Of a DNA stretch of 7,406 bases, positions 1 to 5,079 are shown in pieces; position 1 is the stretch's first letter; every line of letters starts with the position of its first letter. The notes under the pieces were generated by a model. The model saw nothing but the letters and a program-made list of their open reading frames with translations. It was not told the DNA's origin and ran no database searches. A program made the translations under genes and the position numbers. This DNA is from Chloroflexota bacterium. GTDB taxonomy: Bacteria; Chloroflexota; Anaerolineae; Anaerolineales; Anaerolineaceae. Location: assembly GCA_023434145.1 (NCBI GenBank), contig JAEYTI010000069.1, forward strand, positions 1-7,406, read 5' to 3'.

Positions 1-29
1 GTCTGCTCTGCATCGCCCATAATTTCGCA

Positions 30-61
30 AAAATGGCGAGCGCCTGATCGCCATTTTTTTT
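30..61. terminator. Intrinsic terminator, probably bidirectional
   Basis: A perfect 10-bp stem (30-39 paired with 48-57) encloses an 8-nt loop. It is followed on the + strand by a run of eight T (54-61), and flanked on the left by an A-run that gives five U in minus-strand RNA. It can therefore stop a + strand transcript entering from outside the window and also back up termination of the minus-strand genes ending at 147. Confidence 0.8.
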
Positions 62-92
62 CCTTTTTCAAAACCAACTTTTTTGAATCAAG

Positions 93-135
93 GGGGCTGT
101 CTGAATTTACTTTTCAGACAGCCCCGTGCTTTTTG
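93..135. terminator. Second terminator hairpin, 13-bp perfect stem
   Basis: The arms 93-105 and 113-125 are perfectly complementary (13 bp) around a 7-nt loop. On the + strand the stem is followed by GTGC and then five T (130-134). On the minus strand it starts 21 nt after the stop codon of the small membrane protein gene, but the following U-run is poor. It is probably a shared terminator between converging transcripts, acting in tandem with the hairpin at 30-61. Confidence 0.7.
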
Positions 136-146
136 ATTGCAGCGGC

Positions 147-326
147 CTATGCCGTTTCTGGCTTCCTCTTCCAGAACGCAATCATCCCCGCCGCGACTGA
201 CGGAAAGAAACAAAGAAAGAAAATAGCATTCAGCGTCGCGGGATCAAAGCTTCTGGCAGTCAGCAGGCCAATGGTTCCGAGTAGCCCCATGAACAGGGCG
301 GTGATAAGATACGCGCGGATCAGCAT
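147..326 (-). CDS. Small two-helix membrane protein, function unknown
   Basis: A 59-residue protein that I do not recognise. It has two hydrophobic segments likely to span the membrane: about residues 4-23 (rich in Leu, Ile, Ala, Gly) and about 32-52 (containing FFLCFF and ending in FW). A short polar link (ARSFDPAT) joins them and the C-terminus is basic (KRKPETA), so a hairpin topology with the C-terminus in the cytoplasm fits the positive-inside rule. The start at 326 is chosen because a perfect GGAGG lies 7 nt upstream. A longer reading from 359 adds 11 residues without any such site. The gene is isolated: 386 bp separate it from the acetyltransferase gene upstream, and terminator hairpins follow its TAG stop. 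No functional assignment is justified. The RBS, codon structure and terminator make it a credible real gene. Confidence 0.65.
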   Translation of the reverse strand: MLIRAYLITALFMGLLGTIGLLTARSFDPATLNAIFFLCFFPSVAAGMIAFWKRKPETA

Positions 327-333
327 TCCTTTT

Positions 334-338
334 CCTCC
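334..338 (-). promoter_or_regulatory. Ribosome binding site deciding the start of the small membrane protein
   Basis: The minus strand reads GGAGG with a 7-nt spacer to ATG at 326. This favours that start over the in-frame alternative at 359. Confidence 0.75.
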
Positions 339-410
339 AGCAGTCAAACAAAGTCGCACCGATTGTACGCCGCGGAGCAGGCGGATGCTGTAAACCCGCT
401 GTGAAGATCG

Positions 411-426
411 GCGATCGATCGATCGC
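411..426. repeat. 16-bp perfect palindrome of overlapping GATC/CGATCG units
   Basis: The sequence GCGATCGATCGATCGC is its own reverse complement and contains three GATC sites. It could be a protein-binding site or a simple tandem of CGAT. It lies about 85 bp upstream of the small membrane protein start and has no clear promoter around it. Confidence 0.6.
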
Positions 427-527
427 TACGATCAAATAACCGACGTGATCTTCTTTCCCCGCCGCAAGGGTATTTTGGCACACCTGGCACGCGTTTTGCA
501 TCCCCCAAAGCGAGGATTTTCATCCCG

Positions 528-556
528 GCCGGCATCCCCTATGTGGGGGATCGGCC
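528..556. repeat. Hairpin downstream of the GNAT gene
   Basis: The left arm GGCCG/ATCCCC (528-539, with a 2-nt GC bulge) pairs with GGGGATCGGCC (546-556), giving 11 bp around a short loop. No U-run follows on either strand, so it is a weak terminator candidate at best. It lies about 155 nt after the acetyltransferase stop codon. Confidence 0.5.
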
Positions 557-670
557 TTCTGGACGATGTTCCATAACGTTTATCAACGATGTGGATGCGT
601 GCCTGTTTCGATTCTACCTGGGCAGGGCGGTTTTCGAACAAACAAAGCTGAAAGGCGGCGCAAACTGGGG

Positions 671-686
671 TTGGCACGTTCCTTGC
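671..686 (+). promoter_or_regulatory. Sigma-54-type -24/-12 promoter motif, orphan
   Basis: TTGGCACG, four bases, then TTGC matches the RpoN consensus (TGGCAC-N5-TTGC), with the invariant GG and GC dinucleotides exactly 10 nt apart. Transcription would run on the + strand, antisense into the 3' end of the acetyltransferase gene, and no + strand gene follows. The motif also forms a small hairpin (673-678 with 686-691), so the match may be incidental. Confidence 0.3.
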
Positions 687-700
687 GTGCCGCCTGTTTG

Positions 701-724
701 CGTCAGCCCGCGTCAGCCCGCGTC
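701..724. repeat. 10-bp tandem duplication at the GNAT stop codon
   Basis: The unit CGTCAGCCCG occurs at 701-710 and 711-720, followed by a partial third copy (721-724). The stop TGA of the acetyltransferase (713-715) sits in one copy and the next copy contains the same TGA sequence again. This looks like a short slippage duplication at the gene end. Confidence 0.8.
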
Positions 725-1630
725 TTTGCGGAAGATGGGGATGCGGTGCAGGTTTTGGAACCCGGCGGCGTGATAGAGCGCCAGGGCTGGACCGCGATCG
801 TCGTCGGTTTCCACAAAAATCTGCCGCGCGCCGAGCGCCCGCATGCGGCGGATCTGCTCGTTGAGGATGGTGCGCCCCAGCCCCAGCCCGCGGAAGGCTT
901 CGTCCACGCCCATCGGCTCGATTTGCGCGGCAGGCAGGCCGCCCGGCCCGGCGGGATCGTACCAGCCTACGCAGAAGGCCGCCAGGCGTCCTTCCGGCGA
1001 TTCAATGACCAGATCCATCGCTGCGCGGTATTCGGGGCGCTGGAGCGTTCTCAGCCGCCATGCAGGGGTCATATTGCGCGACTCGAACACGCGCCGGTGC
1101 AAATCGACGTACGCGCCGACCTCGCCCGCTCCGGCCAGCGGTCGCAGGATAAAGCCGTCCGGCAGGGTTGGGGCGGGCGGCGCGGCGTCCTCCGCCAGCT
1201 TCAACAGCACTTGCGACCAGGGGCTTTCGGGGTCGTCGCTAATGTCAGCCCACCCGGCCTGCCGCAGCGCCCGGATCGTCTCGGGCTGCGTCTCCAGCAC
1301 CGCCGCGAACCAGCAGGCATGGCCCTCCGGCTCCGCTGCCAGCTCCGCGGCGGTTGCCTCCGCCCAGGCGAGCATCTCAGGCAGGCATTGGCTTCCTGGG
1401 GCTACGGCAAAGTCGAGCATCCAGAACGGCGTTTGCAGCACCGCCCACGCCGCAAGGCCGCCAGAAGAGTCAAACCACAACCGCCCGTTACGCGGATCAT
1501 CGAACGCCCATGAGGCCAGCCGGTAGGGCAGATCGACCACGTGGGGGTGAGAAGCAGGAGATTGGTGGACGAGGCGCGAAAGCAGGGGCAGATCGTCTGG
1601 GTAGGAGATAGGGCGGGTGGAGTGGGGCAT
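713..1630 (-). CDS. Tandem-domain GNAT family N-acetyltransferase
   Basis: A 305-residue cytoplasmic protein predicted to transfer an acetyl group from acetyl-CoA to an unknown amine. The C-terminal half (about 158-305) is a typical GNAT domain. Its acetyl-CoA pyrophosphate-binding loop is RGLGLGR (247-253), preceded by the strand IEPMGVDEAF and followed by a helix. The closing segment FVETDDDRGPALALYHAAGF is the usual GNAT end, in which the Tyr often acts as general acid. The N-terminal half (about 10-145) has a GNAT-like pattern without the glycine loop, so it is probably a degenerate first domain of a tandem-GNAT protein. I chose ATG at 1630. An upstream in-frame ATG at 1699 would add 23 residues from AT-rich DNA, with the start itself inside a palindromic element. 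Neither start has a strong RBS. The substrate cannot be told from sequence, and a link to the hydrogenase cluster is not evident. Confidence 0.85.
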   Translation of the reverse strand: MPHSTRPISYPDDLPLLSRLVHQSPASHPHVVDLPYRLASWAFDDPRNGRLWFDSSGGLAAWAVLQTPFWMLDFAVAPGSQCLPEMLAWAEATAAELAAEPEGHACWFAAVLETQPETIRALRQAGWADISDDPESPWSQVLLKLAEDAAPPAPTLPDGFILRPLAGAGEVGAYVDLHRRVFESRNMTPAWRLRTLQRPEYRAAMDLVIESPEGRLAAFCVGWYDPAGPGGLPAAQIEPMGVDEAFRGLGLGRTILNEQIRRMRALGARQIFVETDDDRGPALALYHAAGFQNLHRIPIFRKDAG

Positions 1631-1680
1631 GGTGATTTCTAGATACCTTTCGCTTGGCGGTTGATGTACATTAAAAATGA

Positions 1681-1825
1681 ATCGCGTAACGAGAAGCATT
1701 AAGGCCTACGCACCGCCTCATCACGTGCTTCGCCGGAGTGAGTGTTTTCCATAGGACATACCGTATTCTCCGGCGAAGCACGTGATGAGGCGGTGCATAT
1801 TTCTGAATGCTTCTCATCACGCGAT
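1681..1825. repeat. 145-bp MITE-like palindromic element
   Basis: The inner arms 1710-1738 and 1768-1796 are perfect 29-bp inverted repeats around a 29-bp centre. The outer arms 1681-1709 and 1797-1825 continue the pairing imperfectly, with ATCGCGT and GAGAAGCATT identical. The element has no coding capacity. It lies between the NTPase stop (1891) and the acetyltransferase start, where it could terminate or process the hydrogenase transcript. Its size and symmetry suggest a miniature inverted-repeat element. No target-site duplication is evident at the ends I chose. Confidence 0.85.
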
Positions 1826-1890
1826 CCGTGTGCGCAAACAGCACAACCGGAGAGGGGGTCGCGGTGGAACTGCGATAGGGGGTGAGGATC

Positions 1891-2439
1891 TTAAAACAAC
1901 TGCTCCGCCAGCTTCTCCGCCTTCCATGCGGAGGCTTCTGGCGTTTCGATCTCGACCACGTTGGCCTCGCCCCAGCGCAGCAGGGCTTCGCCCAGCAGCT
2001 CCGCGCGGACGACGACCAGCGCGATGGCGTACTGGCGCGAGTCGACTGCCGCCAGTCCTTTCTGCCAGCCTGCATTCCGCTCGAACTCCAGCGGGCCGAG
2101 CTCGTCTACGATCAGCAGGTCCGCCGGCGGGGCTGCTTCCAGCACGCTGTTGGCCCAATCGATCGCGGCAGGGTCGAAGCTCCAATGTTTGGTGCCGGGG
2201 GTGGGCAGGGTGGCCTCGTCCGCTGCGACACGGCGGGCCAGGATGCGGCGCGCGCCGGTGCGCAGGTCTTCCGCCTCGATCGCCGTGCGAGTATCGCCCT
2301 CAAAAACCGGGTGCGAGAGGATCCCCGCCGCCTTCCAACCGGCCTCGCGGGCGGCCTCCACAATGCGGGCGCAGAAAGCTGTCTTGCCGGCTCCGCGCGC
2401 GCCGGTGATCATAAACAGCAGTGGGGTAGGGGCGGGCAT
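1891..2439 (-). CDS. THEP1-like P-loop nucleoside-triphosphatase
   Basis: A 182-residue cytoplasmic P-loop NTPase. The Walker A motif is GARGAGKT (13-20) and the Walker B motif LLIVDELGPLEF (108-119), with the acid pair D112-E113. The DE(L/I)GP(L/M)E(F/L) pattern, together with the segment around residues 39-68 (GILSHPV...DLRTGARRILARR), is typical of the THEP1 / NTPase_1 family, which hydrolyses ATP or GTP in vitro and whose physiological role is poorly known. The length fits the family. Its ATG lies 3 nt after the stop of the hydrogenase endopeptidase gene, and GGAGG 8 nt upstream lies inside that gene, so the two are probably translationally coupled. The position suggests a role in hydrogenase assembly, perhaps energy-dependent metal delivery, but that is inference. 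HypB-type GTPases have different features (His-rich region, SIMIBI motifs) and this is not HypB. Confidence 0.85.
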   Translation of the reverse strand: MPAPTPLLFMITGARGAGKTAFCARIVEAAREAGWKAAGILSHPVFEGDTRTAIEAEDLRTGARRILARRVAADEATLPTPGTKHWSFDPAAIDWANSVLEAAPPADLLIVDELGPLEFERNAGWQKGLAAVDSRQYAIALVVVRAELLGEALLRWGEANVVEIETPEASAWKAEKLAEQLF

Positions 2440-2442
2440 GGG

Positions 2443-2925
2443 CTACGCCTCCATCCACTGCCAGATCATATCCACGGCCCGGCCCACCAGGGCAGCCGTT
2501 TCCGGCGAAAGCTCGCGCGCGAAGCCAAAGCGATAACCGCGCACCGAGAGCAGCATCGCCTCGGGGTTTTTCTGGTACAGCGAGCGGGTGAGGGCCATGG
2601 TCGCCGCGGCGGTGAGGTGGTGGGTGAAGGATGAAGCCGCCGGGCTGCCCTCTACGGGCTGGAAGCTCACCTCTTCTTCGATATTACCCGTGTGTGCGTC
2701 AACAAAGCAGATGCGCTCGTAACGGGAGAAGTCTTCCGACATCTCCGGCGCGAGCTGCATATCGAACCACAGGTCCACCGTCTCGCCCTCGGGCATGAAG
2801 CCGTCCTCGGGGACGCCAGGGATGGGCCGCCCCAGCCGCTGGGCGATGGCAACCAGAATGTGCCACGCCACCCCGTCATCTTCGCGGTCAAAATTGCCAT
2901 AGCCAATGATGAGAGTCTTCTTCAT
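2443..2925 (-). CDS. [NiFe] hydrogenase maturation endopeptidase (HycI/HoxW-like)
   Basis: A 160-residue cytoplasmic protease expected to clip the C-terminal tail of the hydrogenase large subunit after nickel insertion. The N-terminus LIIGYGNFDREDDGVA (5-20) is the family signature GxGNxxxxDDGxG. The candidate nickel-sensing ligands are D17 (where HybD has Glu16), D76 in CFVDAHTG and H102 or H103 in the SFTHHLT segment. Family members use these residues to recognise nickel in the precursor instead of a classical protease triad. An acidic loop at about 38-66 enlarges the protein slightly compared with HycI/HybD. The likely substrate is encoded just upstream: HoxH ends in DPCxxCxxH plus 25 residues. 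The start at 2925 gives the conserved N-terminus but has only a weak RBS (GGAG about 13 nt upstream). 135 bp with two hairpins separate it from hoxH, and 3 bp from the NTPase gene. The gene is equivalent to hoxW/hycI, but I leave the symbol open. Confidence 0.9.
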   Translation of the reverse strand: MKKTLIIGYGNFDREDDGVAWHILVAIAQRLGRPIPGVPEDGFMPEGETVDLWFDMQLAPEMSEDFSRYERICFVDAHTGNIEEEVSFQPVEGSPAASSFTHHLTAAATMALTRSLYQKNPEAMLLSVRGYRFGFARELSPETAALVGRAVDMIWQWMEA

Positions 2926-2953
2926 GGTTCCAATTTTACTCCGAAGAGGAAAG

Positions 2954-2990
2954 GCGAGTTTTGAAAACGCAGCGCGTTTTCAAAACTCGC
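2954..2990 (-). repeat. Perfect 17-bp hairpin ahead of the endopeptidase gene
   Basis: The arms 2954-2970 and 2974-2990 are fully complementary with a 3-nt loop. Within them, TTTTGAAAA and TTTTCAAAA give further local symmetry. The hairpin ends 28 nt before the endopeptidase ATG. It has no U-run on the minus strand, so an mRNA-stabilising, processing or regulatory structure is more likely than a terminator. Confidence 0.75.
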
Positions 2991-3009
2991 AACCCCCTGC
3001 TGCAAAATC

Positions 3010-3041
3010 AAAGGCCGCCCAGGGGACAGGGCGGCCTTTTT
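3010..3041 (-). terminator. Terminator-like hairpin after hoxH
   Basis: An 11-bp stem (3010-3020 with 3029-3039) rich in GC (GGCCGCCC/GGGCGGCC) encloses an 8-nt loop. In minus-strand RNA it lies about 20 nt after the hoxH stop and is followed by UUUGAUUUU, a fair U-tract. On the + strand five T follow. It could partly end transcription before the endopeptidase and NTPase genes. Confidence 0.7.
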
Positions 3042-3060
3042 CGGATTGTAGACGGGAATG

Positions 3061-4488
3061 TTACCCGCGGGTCTTCAGGTCCACCAGCTCGCCGTTGGGG
3101 CCGAGCATTTCTACTTCCATTGGCATCTGGCCAACGGCGTGGGTAGAGCAGGACAGGCACGGATCGTAGGCGCGGATAGCAGCCTCGACGCGGTTCAGCA
3201 GGCCCTCGCGGATCTCGGGGCCAGTGATGTAAGTCTTCGCCACGCTGTCGACCGCGGTGCTCATGGCCCAGTTGTTGTGCCCGGTCGAAACGATCAGGTT
3301 CACACTGGTGAGCTGGCCGTTGTCATCGGTCTTGTAGTCGTGGATCAGGGTGCCGCGCGGCGCTTCGATCACGCCCACGCCCTTGCCCTGGAAGTTCGCG
3401 CGGGTTTCGCGCACGTCGGTGCTCATGATGTCCGGGTCATCCAGCAGCACCTGCACGCGCTCGGCGGCGAACAGGGCCTCGATCAGGCGGGCATAGTGGT
3501 AGTACAGCGTATTTTCCACCGGGCGGCCGGGGCAGATGGCCTTGAAGCGCAGGAATTCTTGCTGCGCCAGCGGGGTGTCGATCTTTTCGGCAATGTTCAG
3601 GCGGCCGAGTGGGCCCACGCGGTACACGCCGCCGGGCCAGCCCAGCTTCTTGTAGTAGGGGAACTTCAGGTACGACCAGTTCTCCACGTGCTCGGCGATG
3701 TGATCGAGGTAGTTGGCGCCGGGGAACCGCTCCAGATCCTTACCTTCGCGGTCGATCAGGCGGATGTCGCCATCGTACAGCTCGAGGCCGTTCGAGGGGG
3801 TCACCATGCCAAAGTAGCCGCTTTGCAGCACCGCGAACTTCTGGATGTCTTCCATGTTCGCTTCTGCCCAACCGCGCATTACTCCCAGGCCAACCTGGAG
3901 GGTCGCGATGGCGTCGGCCAGGCCGGCGAGGATCGCATCGCGCTCTTCAGCCTTCAGGGATTTGTTCACGCCGCCGGGTACGGCAAAGGTCGGGTGAATG
4001 CGGCGGCCGCCCAGGGTGTGGATGATTTCCTGACCGAACTTGCGCAGTTGTACAGCCTTCACCGCTAGCTCGGGGTTGGCCTGGATCAGGCCTACCACGT
4101 TGCGGGTGGCGGGGTCGGCGTCAAAACCGAGCAGCAGGTCGGGGCCGGCCAGCTCGAAGAAGTGCATGCCGTGGCTCTGGATGATCTGGCCCATGTGCAT
4201 CAGGTCGCGCAGCAGCGAGGCCGGGCGGGGCGGGGTCACGCCCATCACCGCGTCGCCGGCTTTGGCGGCGGCCAGGTGGTGGCTGACGGGGCAGATACCG
4301 CAGATGCGCGGCGTGATCTGGGGCATTTCAAAGTACATGCGCCCTTCGCAGAACTTCTCGAAACCGCGGAACTCGTTGACGTGCATGTAGGCGCGTTCAA
4401 CCTTGCCGCCTTCATTCAGGTGGATGGTGACTTTGGCGTGGCCTTCGATCCGGGTTACGGGTTCAATCGTTACTTTTTGAGTTGCCAT
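3061..4488 (-). CDS. hoxH: Bidirectional [NiFe] hydrogenase large subunit HoxH
   Basis: A 475-residue catalytic subunit that binds the Ni-Fe(CN)2CO centre and interconverts H2 with protons and electrons in the cytoplasm. The first metal motif is RICGICPVSH (61-70), with C63 and C66 as ligands. The second is DPCLSCSTH (442-450), with C444 and C447. The N-terminal VTRIEGHAKV (11-20) and EFRGFE (39-44) are standard for large subunits, and RICGICPVSHH is typical of HoxH (group 3d-like) proteins. Residues 451-475 follow the second motif as a 25-residue tail, expected to be cleaved after H450 by the endopeptidase encoded downstream. The start at 4488 has AGAGGT about 7 nt upstream, and the gene begins 21 nt after the hoxY stop. 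No Tat signal is seen, as expected for a subunit whose partner is also cytoplasmic. Group 3b or other group 3 members are less likely but not excluded without a tree. Confidence 0.96.
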   Translation of the reverse strand: MATQKVTIEPVTRIEGHAKVTIHLNEGGKVERAYMHVNEFRGFEKFCEGRMYFEMPQITPRICGICPVSHHLAAAKAGDAVMGVTPPRPASLLRDLMHMGQIIQSHGMHFFELAGPDLLLGFDADPATRNVVGLIQANPELAVKAVQLRKFGQEIIHTLGGRRIHPTFAVPGGVNKSLKAEERDAILAGLADAIATLQVGLGVMRGWAEANMEDIQKFAVLQSGYFGMVTPSNGLELYDGDIRLIDREGKDLERFPGANYLDHIAEHVENWSYLKFPYYKKLGWPGGVYRVGPLGRLNIAEKIDTPLAQQEFLRFKAICPGRPVENTLYYHYARLIEALFAAERVQVLLDDPDIMSTDVRETRANFQGKGVGVIEAPRGTLIHDYKTDDNGQLTSVNLIVSTGHNNWAMSTAVDSVAKTYITGPEIREGLLNRVEAAIRAYDPCLSCSTHAVGQMPMEVEMLGPNGELVDLKTRG

Positions 4489-4509
4489 TTTCTTACCTCT
4501 ATTTCTTGC

Positions 4510-5052
4510 CTAGTCCCACTGAAGCTTGCCGTCTTCGAGTTTCGGTTTGCGGCCCTGGGCCAGCTCGCTCAGCACGTAGAAGATCGTGTCGGCGTCGGGC
4601 GGGCAGCCAGGGACGAAGATATCCACCGGAACCACCTCGTGCAGGGCGCGTACTTTGGTCATCTGCGCCAGCTCGGGGTCCGAAGGGATCATGCCGCTCT
4701 CGTCGGTGCTTTCGGTCTCGACGTAAGCGCGGCGCAGGGCTTCTTCGAGGGTGAAGAAGTTGCGCATGGCGGGCACGCCGCCGAACACGGCGCAGTCACC
4801 CAGGGCCACCAGCGTCTTGCATCGCTTGCGGAACTTGTGGGCAACTTCTTCGCCGTAGGTATTGTTCACGCCGCCTTCGAGGAGGCCAACGTCCACACCG
4901 TCCTCATCGGGCTCTTTCAGATCCGTCACCGGGGTCGAGCGGATGTCGACCAGCTCGGCGATCGTAACAATGCGCTCATCGATGTCGAGCAGCGACATGT
5001 GGCAGCCTGCGCAACCGGCCATCCAATCGGAGGAAATCTTTGGTTTTGCCAT
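4510..5052 (-). CDS. hoxY: Bidirectional [NiFe] hydrogenase small subunit HoxY
   Basis: A 180-residue electron-transfer subunit that pairs with HoxH. It has the four Cys of the proximal [4Fe-4S] cluster: C14 and C17 (GCAGCHMS), C87 (ALGDCAVFGG) and C150 (VPGCPPD). C78 is an extra Cys. The short length, single cluster and absence of a twin-arginine signal match HoxY-type cytoplasmic subunits rather than membrane-bound uptake enzymes, which have a signal peptide and three clusters. AAGGAG about 7 nt before ATG supports the start. It begins 27 nt after the stop of the iron-sulfur subunit gene and is followed after 21 nt by hoxH, so the three are surely co-transcribed. Electrons from HoxH would pass through this cluster to the HoxU/NuoG-like protein. 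Confidence 0.95.
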   Translation of the reverse strand: MAKPKISSDWMAGCAGCHMSLLDIDERIVTIAELVDIRSTPVTDLKEPDEDGVDVGLLEGGVNNTYGEEVAHKFRKRCKTLVALGDCAVFGGVPAMRNFFTLEEALRRAYVETESTDESGMIPSDPELAQMTKVRALHEVVPVDIFVPGCPPDADTIFYVLSELAQGRKPKLEDGKLQWD

Positions 5053-5079
5053 TCTAGTCTCCTTCTGCGTACCACTAAC

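Larger units (their letters stand above)
327..712. other. Gene-free interval with palindromes, weak promoter and sigma-54-like motif
   Basis: No convincing gene is seen on either strand in this 386-bp stretch. It contains a weak minus-strand -10-like TACAAT (362-367), which could serve the small membrane protein but lacks a well-spaced -35. It also holds a 16-bp perfect palindrome (411-426), a bulged hairpin (528-556), a + strand sigma-54-type motif (671-686) overlapping a 6-bp hairpin, and a 10-bp tandem repeat starting at 701. Open frames here are short and lack family features. Confidence 0.5.

Noticed and set aside
93..125. Resemblance of the GTCTGAA/TTCAGAC hairpin to Neisseria DNA uptake sequences used as terminators
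   Set aside because: The core GCCGTCTGAA is not matched exactly, and nothing else in the window suggests Neisseriaceae.
566..1513. + strand open frame of 315 codons opposite the acetyltransferase
   Set aside because: The minus strand has a clear GNAT domain. The + frame is rich in Arg, Pro and Gln and has no recognisable motif.
1671..2075. Minus-strand open frame running from the NTPase region through the palindrome
   Set aside because: It overlaps the NTPase in another frame and its remainder is palindrome sequence, so it is not a credible gene.
3058..4068. + strand open frame of 336 codons over hoxH
   Set aside because: It is a shadow of hoxH with composition typical of an antisense frame (rich in His, Val, Ala, Gln) and no domain.
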